Counted from the first letter of the stretch, positions 33,503 to 46,312 are shown. The stretch is 64,000 nt of DNA from Vinca minor (GCA_026122235.1 JAOCZM010000111.1:1426001-1490000), one strand, 5' to 3'. Made by a program: numbers and translations. Notes: generated from the letters alone by a model not told the origin.

Positions 33503-35705
33503 CTACCAACGCGAGGGCAACCCGAGAGTGCGAGAGCTCATTGACCGTATAGGTTTCGGGGTTGTTGTAGGATAGGTAAGATTAAGATAGACCACGCACT
33601 GGTCACCGCATTAGTAGAGTGGTGGCGCCCCGAGACGCACTCCTTCCATCTGCGATGCGGTGAGGTCACCATCACCCTAGAGGACGTAGGATGCCTCCTA
33701 AGACTGCCCTACCAGGGGCAACTTGGTGACGTGGAACAAGGATTACAACATGACCAGGGGTCAATGGATTGAGCGTGTCTACGAGAGCCTAGGATTCCGC
33801 CCCCCCCCCCCACCGGGTCAATTAGGGGTAACGCCATCGAGCTTGTAGAGGTGTATGCCCACATTTCCGAGCCCCTAGGCGAGGATGCCACGGACGTCGC
33901 GGTTGAGCAGCGGGCCCGGGCCCTGATTTTCCTCTGCATCGCCACTTTCCTTTTCCCGGATAAATCCGGGTCGCGCGGTAACATGCGCTATCTCCTGCTC
34001 ATCAGCGACAGAGACCTCGCCCTCGACCAGCATTCATGGGCTGGGCGATGTCCCTGTCCCTACCTGTCGCCGAGATGTGCACCTCTCGCACGAGCCGTCT
34101 CTCGAGGACATAGTCAGTCGTTTCCTTTTGATTCAAGTTTGTGTAATTTTTAATGAGTTTGTATTGGTTCCCTACATTTTTTTTTAATATTTGATGATTA
34201 ATCCGTGTTTGTTTGTACCAGTTGTGGGCGTGGGAGCGCATATCATTTCTCCGGCCGGCGAACCGGGGAGAGATTATGCATGAAATTCCCGCGGACGGCC
34301 GAGTGTATAGGGCGCGTTGGAATACAGCCCGGAGTTTCAAGAATGCGCTGAAATCTCAGCTTACGGTGTTTCGCGACCAGCTTTGACCGACTGACGGACG
34401 CTCAGTGGGTAAGGTTTATCGTAATTTTCGTATTTTTTTTTAATTTGCGCAATTAATTTATGCTAATGTACAATTTTTTGGCAGTTCATGTGGAGGCCGT
34501 ACCCCGATTGGGTTATTGCCGCCCGGGCCACTCGCGATGACGATTTTCTGTCCACCTCTCGGTCCCGTACGCCACTCGTATGTTTCAAGTTGGTTGAGTT
34601 TCACATGCCGGACCGGGTTGCTAGCAATTCGGGTTCCAGCAGGTGATACCAAACCCATCGGTGGCGGAGGGTACGATAGAGGGGCAGGACGTCCACACCC
34701 ACACGGCGGGACCGAATATGAACTGAGAGAACAAGCACAAGGTCTACATAGGCATGTGGGATGAGTGAGAGGATGCACTGGAGAACGCTGTCCCGGTCCC
34801 CGGTAATGTGATCTTACCAACCCGTGAGTACATGGATTGGTACAATCGCATTACCGTGCACCTCCTTACAAACCCACGCAACAGGGATTCCGGTCCACTC
34901 CCAATGGGCATTTAACCTATCGCGTCTTCCGAGGACATTATTGTAATTTTTTTCTTTTTGTTTGTCTACATTTCTTTTCCTTGTTTATTATATACTGACA
35001 CGACAATTGATGTTGCAGGCGGATGCCAACAGACTCATAATCACGGAGCTCGATAAGCCGGCCTCCAACTCAATCGGGCACTACAGGTCCCTCGTCTCCT
35101 GGGCTTCAAAGACAATCAAAGAGGCGTTCGTGGCAGCCGGGAAGTCCCTGACCTGCAGATCACGAGCAGCGGATGTGGCAGAGTCTGTTGTTCTGGAACT
35201 GGTGACACAACCAAGGGAGCCTGTTCCGGCCCGGTCCCAAGTGGGGAGGCAAGGTACGCGGCGGAACCGGGAGGCCACGCGGGAGGACTTGGCGGCGAGG
35301 CGACAACGACAGCGCGGCGGGCCACCGGAGCCCGCTCCACCACAGACACAGTTTCCCAGTCAGGCCTACGTACCCTCCCGTTTTGAATACCAATTTGCAT
35401 CACCCGGTACTTATTCAGCGGGTATTCAGACGGGAGGGGATCCTGGTGCAGGGCCCTCTACATCTGCACAGTCGGGCTACTACTCGGGAGGGTCGCCTTC
35501 GTACAGCCTCCACATCCCTGAGACGCAGCATCAGACTCCGTTGCCGAAGCCGCTAAACCCCGAGGAGCAGATATTTATCGACCCCGAAGGCGCGGAAGTC
35601 ATCTCAACCAATTTTGGTAGCGCCGTGCGTGTGAGAGATTTCCGTATTTACTTCCTGGGACCGGACCCGAGACACACCATTCGATACACACCTTCGGCGC
35701 CGTAG
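33503..35705 (+). pseudogene. Plant mobile domain gene, second copy, decayed
   Basis: Paralogue of the gene at 24765-27168. Readable exons: 33503-34137, 34222-34408, 34485-34942 and 35019-35705. The core DHALVTALVEWWRPETHSFH and LRCGEVTITLEDVGCLLRLP matches the plant mobile domain. Then come YAHISEPLGEDATDVAVEQR, FLFPDKSGSRGNMRYLLLIS and, in the last exon, LDKPASNSIGHYRSLVSWAS and a long P/Q/S-rich tail. The last exon is open over its whole length. Stops and frameshifts lie near 33570 and 33760, and a run of ten C at about 33800-33810 disrupts the first exon. The N-terminal start seen in the first copy (MVIPAHLH region) is missing. GC content is clearly higher than its surroundings. Confidence 0.8.
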
Positions 35706-36170
35706 ATAGGTTTTCATTTACATTGTTTACGTTTCGCTCATTGTAGTTACGAAGAATGTTAATTTTTTTCCGATGTAAAATATTATTCCGATTATTTTGT
35801 TGTTTGTTTTTATATTAATATACAATTTATTCATTTTCTTTCGCAAATTTTAGTAAGCAATGTGTTTTGGAAATATTGTTTTGGTTGTTGTAATACAAAC
35901 ACCTGAGAAAAATAACCAATGAAAACCATAGACCTCAAATTAAGTGTTATTGAGACAAACACACTGCCAGCCCAGAACGGAAGTCCCACTTCCTTCCTGT
36001 GGCTATAACGGAAGTGGGAGTACCGTCTTGGAAACTGCCACGTCACCCAGGACGGAACTCCCACTTCCGTTATGGCCTGGACAAAAATATTTCTCCTACT
36101 TTTTTGGGGGCCATGTCATGCCCTTTATGAATTGTTTGGGCCATACTAATGCCATGCCCCCCAAACTCCT
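35706..36170 (+). mobile_element. Right end of the second PMD-bearing MULE
   Basis: After the PMD stop, about 240 bp of AT-rich DNA leads to a terminal region (about 35965-36170) with inverted AACGGAAGTGGGA / TCCCACTTCCGTT units. It continues into TTTCTCCTACTTTTTTGGG, GCCATGTCATG and GGGCC, then a C-run. The same order is seen at 14210-14292 in the B3 element. The left end of this element was not found, so its full length is unknown. Confidence 0.55.
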
Positions 36171-36756
36171 ACCTCTAGCAACCTCTTCTACAGCCACCCC
36201 AATCACCCCTCCCCTCCCAACCACAACCAAAATAAAACAACAAACAACAATGTTCAAATTGGTAAAGCAAACTGAAGCAGACAATCCACAAATACACGGC
36301 TAAATCTACAACCCATTCATTCCAATTAAATGAGGCAATCTTTTCTTGCTCAGTTTGTAAATAGGCCTTTCTAGAAAGCCTACAATAAAGAATTCTTTGA
36401 ACTGGGTGTTCAAAGATTTTGAAAACGTGTGGGAATTTCAAAATAAAACGTCCATCTTCAAATTGCTTGGGGCCAAGACGACTAAACGAGATATAGAAAG
36501 AATTGAATTGGGTTATGATAGAATGAGGTCTTTAAATTTGACAATTTTTCGCATTTTCTTTTCTACTTTCATGTAATTATCGAAGCCGTAGTCTCGAATT
36601 CTTTGCCGCTTTTAGGGTATGGAGGTTGATTGAGACATGGGTCGGTGAAATAATGTGTGGAAGATTGATTGATTCTTTAAATTTGTGGGTTTTGATTTCA
36701 AGAACTTGGTTGAATATGTAATGAAGATATTTGGAGGAAGGAGAAGAAGAGGTCAT
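36171..36756. other. Spacer between MULE and hAT copy 2
   Basis: No gene recognised. Weak C/A-rich and T-rich stretches only. Confidence 0.35.
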
Positions 36757-36764
36757 GTGAAGGT

Positions 36765-37408
36765 TAGGCCTGCAAACGGTTACAAATGGATACGGAATTG
36801 TCTATTGCCGGATCCATATCCATTTTTAATTTTTTCTACCATATCCGTATCCATATCCTAGCGGATCCAAAATATATATTACCAGATCCGCTGATTTGGA
36901 TTCGAATACGGATATGGTAAAACCCGTTTCAAAAAGTCCAATTATACGAAATATAATATAATACAATACATAATTATATTGTTGTTTAAAGTTCAAAATA
37001 TACAACGCTTGAATAACTATGAATCCTCAAACAAATCCAACTAAACCACTTGGACAAAATGCTACGATTCTTGAACTTGTAAACCGCTTGAACTTGTAAA
37101 GATTATCTCATACAAATTACTGCAATATTAGAAAATATAAATAATGAATCAATAGAAAATATATTAATATATGCATAAATTTAAAGTCAACAGTCAAAAA
37201 AACCTAGAAACGGGAAGGAGCAGCGGCGAGGAGTAGGCGCTGGAAAAGGTCGACGAGGAAACGGGGAGAGAGAGAGAGAGAGAAGAAGAGGGAAGAAAGG
37301 AAAGAAACGGAATTGCAATATAAATAATTATCACATAAATCCTATAAAATACTTATATTACAAAAAAGTCATAAATCCTATAAATCATGTAAAATATATT
37401 GTTTTAGG

Positions 37409-37468
<60 letters not shown>

Positions 37469-37656
37469 TTACCAAAGCAGATTCGAGTTTAACGGATACG
37501 ATTTTTTTATATTTCATATTCAGTAACCGTTTTATTACTATTATACGGACTCAGATTCGGATGCGGGTATATGGGTCTAGAGTTCTTACCATATCCTAAA
37601 AATAAAATCGGATTTGAGTCGGATACGGATAAAAATCCGACCCGTTTGCAGGCCTA
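36765..37656 (-). mobile_element. hAT-like element, copy 2
   Basis: An 892-bp relative of copy 1 in the opposite orientation. Ends are TAGGCCTGCAAACGG and CCGTTTGCAGGCCTA. Flanking 8-mers are GTGAAGGT (36757-36764) and GTGAGGGT (37657-37664), a duplication with one mismatch. Subterminal GGATACGGAT repeats and an internal (AT)n tract (37411-37464) match copy 1. A (GA)n stretch lies at 37266-37286. Confidence 0.85.
37411..37464. repeat. (AT)n tract inside hAT copy 2
   Basis: About 53 bp of AT dinucleotides at the place equivalent to 22501-22574 in copy 1. Confidence 0.9.
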
Positions 37657-37920
37657 GTGAGGGTGCATCACCTCTAATGCTATGTAAATGATATTTTGGG
37701 GTATTGGGATGTTTTTTATGTTATCTTTTTTTCCTTTAAATCTTTACAGGTTGCCAGAGGTGCTGCGGTGGTTGTTGGGATTTCTTCGATTTTCAAGGTG
37801 GATATTTGGGTATTGGGATTAGAGGCTTTGGGGGTGGTTAAGAGGGGAGGGGTGTGCTTGCGGTGGTTGTGGGGAGGTTGTAAAATATGTTGTCGGAGGT
37901 GCTGCGGTGGTTGTGGTTAT

Positions 37921-38856
37921 CAAGGTTTTGAAACCCGGACCGGGCATCGACCCGGAAAAGTTATTGAGTCACGGGTCACTGGTCGGACCGTCATCGACCC
38001 GTTCATCAATCCGGTGACGTCATAAATATTAAAAAAATATATAATATATACTTATTAATAAAAAATAAATTTAATTTAAATTTTCCAAATAAACATCTCG
38101 TTGATATAAACATTGATGTAAAATTTAAAAATATTACAAATATAAAAGTGATATAATTACAAAGTAAATAGTTTAGGACTTATTTGTAATATAATTATAT
38201 TATAGGATTTTATATGCTAATATTTTAATTACAATCTTAGTCCTGAGTATATATATCCTCTTACCCCAACCCTAAGGACAAAACCCTAAAATTCCTTCAT
38301 TTCTTCTCCTTCTCTTCTCCCGCCACCTCCCCTTCCTCCTCGTCTTCCGCCGCCTCTCACCACCACCGCCGCTCTCTTCCTCTCCTTCTCTGATCTCTCT
38401 GCCGCACCTCCCTCTCTCCGCCACCGCCCTGCTTTTTTTTCTCTTCTCCTCTCCTTCAGCTCACTTTCGTTATGGGCAGTATAGTTGGATCGGGCATATT
38501 TTATATGCTCTCACCGCCACCGCCCTTCTCTTTTTTTTTCTTCTCCTCCCTCTCTCTCTGCCACGAACCGCCACCGCCACCTCCCTCTCTCTCTGCCGTG
38601 AACCGCCCCTCTCTTTTTTTCTTCTTCTTCTTCCATTTTTTTATACAGAAATTTTTTTTAAAAAAAATGTATTTTGTGACCCGGCCGGTTTTCCCAAAAC
38701 CGTTCCGGTTTACGGTTCGGACGGTCCGACCGGCCGGGTCCACCGGGTCAGTGAAAATAGAGCGGTTTTTTACGAAAACGGGTTTTGGCACCTAACCGGA
38801 CAGCTCGGAGGTCCGGTCGACGGTCGGACCGGTCCGATCCGGGTTTCAAAACATTG
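37921..38856. mobile_element. hAT-like non-autonomous element with ACCCGGACCGG ends
   Basis: A 936-bp element with TIRs CAAGGTTTTGAAACCCGGAC on the left and the inverse (GGGTTTCAAAACATTG) on the right. Subterminal parts are rich in CGGACCGG/CCGGTCCG. Flanking 8-mers are GTGGTTAT and GTGGGGAT (6 of 8 match), an eroded hAT-size duplication. The interior has CT-rich runs (38310-38640) and no coding sequence. It sits between direct repeats of a G-rich host sequence (37770-37840 and 38860-38925). Confidence 0.65.
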
Positions 38857-38864
38857 GTGGGGAT

Positions 38865-41610
38865 TTCTTGGATTTTGAAGGTGGGGTATTTGGGTATTGG
38901 GATTGGGGGCTTTGGTGGTGGGTATTTGGGTTCGGGTCATAAATAGGTGCTCATAATTACAAAATATGGAGTCGAAATTTAGTTTGTGCATAAACTATTT
39001 TACCCCTACTTAAATGGCCATGTTTTGATCACGTGCCAATTTTTTGTCGGAATTCTTGAATTTTTTTTTATAATTGAAGGCGAGAAAAGTAAAAATTGTT
39101 AAAGTCCAAAAGAGACATTCACTCTTAATGTAAAAATAAATAATTTATTAACAAATAAATGATGGTCGCTAAACGTAGATTAGTGACGGAAATGTGCATC
39201 CCTATTACACTATTTTCTTACATGACTTGCGAACATAGAAAAATCTAGAGAATATTTGCCCTATAATACAAAGTTCTATGACTGTATAATCTAACTCTAA
39301 TACCAAAGAAACAAGAGAAAAACTGAGGTCACGCACAAACCAGAGGTTTTCCACAAGTGCAAGAGTTCTTGTCTGCAAACTTTCAAAACACATAAACTTA
39401 GGAGGGAGATCAGCTGAAAACCGCGTAGAGTAGTTGGCCAACTACCACGCTAGATACGACCAGAACGTCCGCTCCCGATCCTCCATAAGAAACCATGTTG
39501 TAATAAAACTCTACCTTGAGAGATGCTTGTCCAAGTTTGAGAAGGTCACGCCCATTGATTGCTTACACTAAAGCTTGAATTAAATAATAAATTAAAACAT
39601 GAAATAAAGCCTAGTACTACCATGATATAAATCATGAAGTCTGCAAACGACTTTATTAGGGAAACAAAAATACTATTAGAGTTGTGAGTCATTTTAAGGC
39701 GCACTAAGTTTTGAATTGTCCAGGAGCTGTTAAATCCCGTAAAGTTCCAAATCAAGCAACTCATGGGGCTTGGCAGGGCCGACCTGCGACCTCCGCCTTG
39801 TCATCATTGTCAAGCCTTTGCTTCCCAACTAGGCTGGTATCCACTGACCTTAAAATTGCATTATTGATCATTTGTGGAACAGAAGCTACAGAAATTACAG
39901 AAAAAAAAAATCATTAAGAGCTGAGAATTTGCGTCATTGGTCATTTGTGGACCAAGAGTTGCATAAATAAGAGAAACAGTCCCAAAGAATTTCGAATTTT
40001 CATCATTAGTCCGAGAAGAAAAGAAATTACAAAAATAACAAGAAAAGTTCATAATTTGCAGAATTAGTCCGTCTTCCCCAAACATTAGCACATCCACGAG
40101 GAGACAAGATTCCGATGACAATTGGAGCCTTTGAATTTTCCATCATCACCATTTTCGCATATTGCTTAATTATCATTACAATTTTCGAATTCAATCCACG
40201 GATCCGATTGAAGTATGTAGAGGCTTCATGGAAATTTTGATACTGGGTCTCGTACCGATTGACTTGGGGTAAGCGTATTGAATTCTCAGATCCTCAATAT
40301 CCATTTCCGGCGAGAAGATGGTGGTTCTGATAGGGATATCTAGCAGCGGCGCCGGTACATGACAGCGGCGCCGGCATACTACCATTGATGGAGGACTCTT
40401 GGGAGCCCATATTAATAGAACCATTATGAGATTCTATGTGTTCTTTTTCATCATAGTAGTATGCCGGATATTGCACATGAGAAATTACTCTCACAAAGAG
40501 AGAGAGAGAGTCTCATGGCAGCGGCTACAGAATTTTTTGTTCAAATTTATTTATATCAGTAAAAAAAATTCCACATATCAGTTGTGTTTCACTTTTTCTT
40601 TATTTTCTTAAAACTACTTTTTCCAACATATTTGTTATCAAGACATCAATCACAATTTTACAGTCTCATTGTGAAAATGAAGATAAAATGACCTCATCAA
40701 ATATAAGGGTTTCATTGGAATATTGAAAGAGAAGAAGCTATATTAGTAACATATATGGGCAAAGAAAAAAGTTAAGAAAGTGGCATGAGGCTGGAAAAAA
40801 AGCGTGCGACAGATGAAGTGATAACGTTGTAAGAACCACACTCTCACTTAGGAAACCCAAAGCCACACAGATTTTCATTTTGTTTTCTTCTTCTTTCTCT
40901 TAGCTTCCTATTTTTTTTTTGTTTCTTTCCTCTTTAATTTTGAGGCCACTAGCTAGTAGCTTAGTTGGAACAACTTCTTTAAATTTCGTATTTAAAATGA
41001 TGGAATAATAATTTTGTTCTTGTCAAATTCTGTATTGTCTGGAGTTACTTATAGCCACCCATTATCAATGCTTGATCATTGGTGCAGTGAATTTTAATTT
41101 TCCCTTATTAGACTTTCGAAAATATTAATCTTGGACATGACAATAGAACATTAAACAGACATTTTACCCAGAAAGGAAAAAAAAAGACATTTGAAAGAAA
41201 ATACAATGAGATGGCTGATTAATTTATTTTCAAAAGTTTAGATTTTACACCCTCTAATTTCAAATATAAGGCATTTTAAGTATTTTTTCTTTCGGAAAAT
41301 GTTTATATTGTTTTTTTTTATTTTATTGGGGAGAGGGGGTAGGAAGGAGGGGAAAGGGGAAGTAGGAATCGATCTCAGGACCTCGTCCAGGGAAGGAACA
41401 ACCTCAATCACTGGCTTACTCCTTAATTCCTAAATTATTTTTAATTTTAAAAAAAAAATCTGAAATTTAATTAAATCCCTATTATAAAAAACAGCAATAC
41501 GCACAACAATACGAACTAGAAACAGTATTAATAAGATCCCAAATAGCAAACATAATCAATAAAACCCAAAAATAACATTACATAACCAATTATCTTACTA
41601 AAAAAAATAC
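38865..41610. other. Intergenic DNA with degenerate repeats
   Basis: About 2.7 kb without a recognisable gene. The stretch 39230-39540 has a CTCTAATACCAA phrase resembling an inverted primer-binding site, but no LTR could be found around it. Four imperfect repeat units occur at 39853-40080. Short open frames at 40191-40494 on the minus strand have no known motif. Confidence 0.35.
39853..40080. repeat. Imperfect tandem repeats, about 70 bp each
   Basis: Units begin near 39853, 39926, 39995 and 40052. Each follows a pattern of (A)TTTGC/TC-ATTA(G)T-AT-TGTG, then an A/G-rich ACAGAAA/AAGAGAAA segment. The units are diverged. Confidence 0.5.
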
Positions 41611-41745
41611 AAGTTTACACTTCTGATTTACATTACAATACTCACAATCAAAGTCCACACTTTGAATTACAACACTCACAATCAAAGTGTGCACTTCTCA
41701 TTTACATTACAACACTCACAATCAAAGTTTACACTTCTCATATAC
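41611..41745. repeat. Tandem repeat, about 40-bp unit
   Basis: Three and a half units of the form AAGTNNACACTTCTNATTTACATTACAACACTCACAATCA, starting at 41611, 41651, 41685 and 41725. The second unit is shorter. The array lies just beyond the 3' side of the CACTA transposase and may belong to its subterminal region. Confidence 0.7.
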
Positions 41746-42077
41746 TCCTTGATGTCATTTATATGTATATCCTTGAAAATGCATGAGTTGCAATCTGAAA
41801 ATCCAAGAATCAAATTATTTTAATGCAATAAAATTACCACTTTGAATTATGTTAAAAAGTTAAACAATACGACAATTAATTTATGGTAATAAAGTACTAA
41901 AAAATAAACCAACAAATATTACTCACCTTCAATATGTGGAATCCCAAGAAGCTAGTTCTTCAACTTCAATTTGCATCGTTCAAGTGGCTTCTTAGTGTGA
42001 AGCTAGAAAGAGATTAATCATGCATGAAAAAATGGATTAATAAAGGAAAGTTAAGAATTAAAGCACAACAACAATTA

Positions 42078-45000
42078 ATCATTCTAAATCATCCTCTGAC
42101 ATAAATTCATCTTCTTCTTTTGAATTGTCATCACCCGACATAATTTCATCATCATCTTCATTAACACGGCCCGTACCGGCCACAAGTACAACTTCGATTT
42201 CCCCTGACTGGTGTGCAAGTTGACCAACTTTAGTAACAGTTGAATCAATGTGACTGGTCTCTTCCTCGCGTACTTCCCCCGGATACAGTACCAGAATATT
42301 AGGAACGTCAACTAGACGTGGTTTGGAACGACAAACAGCCCACCAATCAGCCCTAGGTGTTGTCTTACTACCTGGGTAAGGTGTGTAGTAGACTTGTTGA
42401 CATTGGGAGGCAAATACAAATGGATCGTAACCTTGGTACGTTCATTTTCCTATGGATTTCTACAAGTTTATATGGAGGATACACCCTCAAACCTCTATTT
42501 AGAGTTGAATTAAACCAGTTGCATTTGAAAAGAATTATTTTTTGGACAAGTACTCCAGCAAGTTCAACCTCAATGACTTACTTCAACTCTCTGTAGTAAT
42601 CGCCTTTAACCCATACCCTACTGTTTGTGGTTCCTTTTCCATCACTATGGGCTTTTGTGTGAAATCTATATTCGTTAACAAAGTAATCGGAATATGACAT
42701 CACTCTCCTTGTCGGGCCCCATGAAAGATTTTTCAACAACCTTTCAGAATCTTCTGGAAGGCTATGTATCTGTTGAGAGCAACAAAAGTTAAATTAGTTT
42801 AGGCATCTTTAAAACAAGTAAATTTCTACATAATACCAACTTACATGAGTTTCAAACCATTTGGAAAAATCACTATAAACCCGCCTTTGCAGTTTGGTCA
42901 TGTACTTCACTAACAAAATCACTATACCAACTTATCTGGGGAGTTTGGTCATGTATTTCACTAACAAATTTCCTGAGTTACAAATCAAACGTCAATATTA
43001 TTATTCGGCTACTTTTAATTATATAGCAAAACTGAAGAAATAGATGACTTTACTTAGTGCAGGTATGGTTCAAACTCTTCACAATTCACAAGGATATAAT
43101 TCATGGTTGTTTTATAATCCTTATCAGATAATGAAATATTTTCTTTTTTTTTCAAATGGTCTTCCAGGTAAGTTGCAAATTGATAATAGCTAAAGAATGT
43201 AGTCTCGTCTTCACCATCATTTCGTCCAATGGTTGTAACTTTCGTTTTCACGTGGGGTTCGAAATAATAGCTAAAGAATGTAGCAGCTTCTTCCACCAGG
43301 TATGCATTGCAAATTGACCCCTCAACTATGGCATTGTTTTTTATCTTCTTTTTTAGATGGTGCAGGTATCTAATTAAAGCATAAGTAGTTAATCACATTG
43401 TAAATACATGGAAAATAAAAATGAAGTTGAGATCATAAAGACATGGGTTGTTACCTCTCGAGCAGATACATCCACCTAAACTGTACCGGGCCACCAACCT
43501 TGGCTTCGTACGGAAGGTGAATCGGCAAGTGTTCCATGACTTCAAAAAATTCCGAGGGAAATATTCTCTCTAGCTTGAATAATAATATAGTGATAGTGTC
43601 CTCCATTTTCTAACATGTGTGCCACAGTCAACTTTAGGGAACACAAATCTCTATAGAACAGACTAAGTTCAGCCAAGGGTCCCCAAATATTTGCCGGTAG
43701 TACTTCTCTGAGAGCTATAGGGATAAGTCTCTCCATCAGTACATGACAATCGTGACTCTTCATGCCTGACATTTTGAGCTCTTTCATATCAACGCATCAC
43801 GCCAAATTCGATGCATAGTCATCTGAGAGCCTTAATTCTTTCACCCACTACAAAACCATCTATTTTTGTGCCTTGGTAAGGGTGAAACATGCATTTGGTT
43901 TCGTTGCTTTACCTCGGCCATCATGTTTAATATTTAATTCCGGTCGACTGTAATACCTTTCAACATCCGCTCTAGCCTTAACATTGTCCTTAGTTTTACC
44001 CTTCACGTCCAACACGGTGTTAAAGACGTTATCAAACACATTTTTTTCATTATGCATGACATCAATGTTGTGTCTTATCAGAAGTGTCCACCAATACGGT
44101 AAGTCCCAAAATATGTTACGTTTGACCCAATTGTGATCCCGACCCCTGCCGTGCTCTTTACCAATCTCTTCAGCTGTATCGGTAATTTTTGGATAATCTC
44201 TAACTCTAAAATACATTTCATCACCAGTCAGGCGAGATGGCGGGTCTGCTCTCTCCTATCGCCGGTCCTTTCGAAATCCCTTTGCATATCTTCTAAAAGG
44301 TTGATTAGGTGATAAGAAACATCCGTGGCAATCGAACCATGATTGTTTCCCGTCAGCCTGCAAATGGAACGCTTGTGTTTCCTCCATACAATATGGACAA
44401 ACGTGAATGCCAGCTGTACTCCATCCACTCAACATTACATATACTGGGAAATCACTAATTGTCCAAAGTAATGAAATTCTCAGTTTAAAATTTTACTTTT
44501 TGGAGATGTCATTAGTTTCTGCACCTTCACCCCACAGCTGATTCAATTCATCGATGAGAGGCTGCAAGTACACATCAATCTTGTGTTTTGGATTTTTGGG
44601 TCTAAGTATAATGATAGTTAATAACATTACATTGTTCTTCATACACATCCAAGGGGGGAGATTATAAGGTGTTAGAAGAACTGGCCAAGAAGAATATTGC
44701 TTCCCTGAAATGCTGAAAGGTGCAAAACCATTTGTACATAACCCAAGCCTTACATTCCGAGGTTCCGCTGCAAAATCAGTTTGTGTTCTATCAAAATGTT
44801 GCCAAGCTTCCCCATCCCGTGGATGATTCATTATTCCCTCTTCCCTCTCATTGTCTGAGTGCCATGTCACGTGTCTTGCGATTTTCTCAGATGAATACAA
44901 TCTTTGTAATCTCAGAATAATTGGAAAATAATACATCTTTTTGCAAGAAATCTCTTTCTGTCGTGTATTTTTTGATTTCTTTTTCTTAATGTACCTAGCA

Positions 45001-45437
45001 TGGCCACAAAACTTCATTTTTGTGCCTCTGGATTGATAGGTTCTTCCACATCCCTATTATCCGGCTCATTAAAACTTTGTCCGGCAGCATCAAGAACCAT
45101 CTCTCGATAATTGTTCTGTGTCATATGTCTTCTAGAATTATCCATATCATGAACAAACGGAATTTGAGGCATTGGAATGAATGCCTCACTATGACATGTC
45201 CAATTAAAATTGTTAGACACAAATTCGTTCATAACAAGATGATACTTCACAATATCAGGCATATGAAAATACTTATTCTTACAAACCCCACAAGGACACC
45301 TAATCCCATCAATTTGTACATTAGCAGACATACTAACAACGAAATTCACAAATCATTTCAATCCCGCTATAAATTTTGGACTATGACGAGGTCCACCATT
45401 TGTTGTCGAATCCATATACATCCAACTATGGTCCTCC
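42078..45437 (-). pseudogene. CACTA (En/Spm) TNP2-type transposase, decayed
   Basis: Read on the minus strand in order: a transposase-associated domain (45014-45437; SWMY start, then IRCPCGVCKNKYFHMPDIVK); the TNP2 catalytic region (44493-45017; KKMYYFPIILRLQRLYSSEK, WHSDNEREEGIMNHPRDGEA, EPRNVRLGLCTNGFAPF, WPVLLTPYNLPPWMCMKNN); continuation at 43860-44428; DUF4218-like MKSHDCHVLMERLIPIALRE at 43542-43787; and a DUF4216-like part down to about 42300. This domain order is standard for plant CACTA transposases. Stops, frameshifts and intron-like gaps separate the blocks, so no full product can be made. No matching CACTA terminus was found immediately outside either side. Confidence 0.85.
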
Positions 45438-45613
45438 TTTATAAACACAATATCTGCATATATCAAGTCTTAATAAGTAAATGCATATTAACTTTGAACC
45501 TTATGTTTGATGATTTTCAACCCTATTTTTCAAGTAATTAACATGTGGTAAATACTATTGTTCGGTGTAATAACACGATGATTATTTAATCTACTATGTT
45601 ATTAATGATCTTG

Positions 45614-45638
45614 TACACACACACACACACACACACAT

Positions 45639-45698
<60 letters not shown>
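45614..45698. repeat. (CA)n(TA)n compound microsatellite
   Basis: About 12 CA units followed, after a short interruption, by about 28 TA units, upstream of the TNP2 remnant. Confidence 0.9.
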
Positions 45699-45702
<4 letters not shown>

Positions 45703-46008
45703 TTTTTCGAATTTTATTGTGCAATAGAACGATATATTTATATTCTTGTTATAACAAAATATTTTCATCGAATACAAAGATGCAAAAACCGGGGAGATAA
45801 TACAATGACAGGTCTTCAAAAGGAAAAAAATGTAAAACATTTCCATAGGTCTTCATGACAGGTCTCAACTATACCACGCAGTCGAAACACACCTTTCACA
45901 TGCAAACTGGCAATTGGGTGATTGATGTCTTCTTCCTTCACCGTGTTATCCAAAATTAAACCGGAATCTGATAAAAAATATAAATATTGGTCAAATCAAA
46001 ATATCATA

Positions 46009-46312
46009 TTCCCACTACAAAAGGAAAGTGATCTGCAAACACAAAAAAAAATTCAAAATATAAAAGATGAAGTTGGGGACACAGTAGAAAGTTTTAAAGA
46101 AAAAGGCTTTCTGGGACCAGAGAAATCACAATTATTCCCACTACAAAAGGAAAGTGATCTGCAAACACTTGGAAAAAAAAATTCAAAATATAAAAGATGA
46201 AGTTCGGGACACAGTAGAAAGTTTTAAAGAAAAAGGCTTTCTGGGACCAGAGAAATCACAATCTCTCAAGTCTTTCTGTATAGCTCAACTTTACAAGTAG
46301 AGAATAAATTGT
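46009..46312 (+). pseudogene. Unidentified exon-like fragment with internal 126-bp tandem duplication
   Basis: Two near-identical units occur at 46009-46134 and 46135-46262, each beginning TTCCCACTACAAAAGGAAAG. The second unit continues into a clean reading frame, DEVRDTVESFKEKGFLGPEK, then a KSFCIAQLYK terminus with a TAG stop near 46300. It looks like the last exon of a gene, but I do not recognise the family. The upstream frame is open from 45922 with a one-base shift between units. It may be a captured or degenerate host exon. Confidence 0.35.

Noticed and set aside
39200..39540. Possible primer-binding site (CTCTAATACCAA, inverted) of a degraded LTR element
   Set aside because: No LTR border, polypurine tract or coding sequence could be found around it.
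43850..43862. CACTACAAAACC as a CACTA terminus
   Set aside because: It lies inside the TNP2 coding region between two recognisable domains.
45586..45846. Open frame with a Y/I and V/C repeat
   Set aside because: It reads through the (CA)n(TA)n microsatellite; no protein evidence.
46014..46030. CACTACAAAAGG as a CACTA terminus
   Set aside because: It is repeated within a 126-bp tandem duplication, lacks the CACTACAAGAAAA form and no subterminal array follows.
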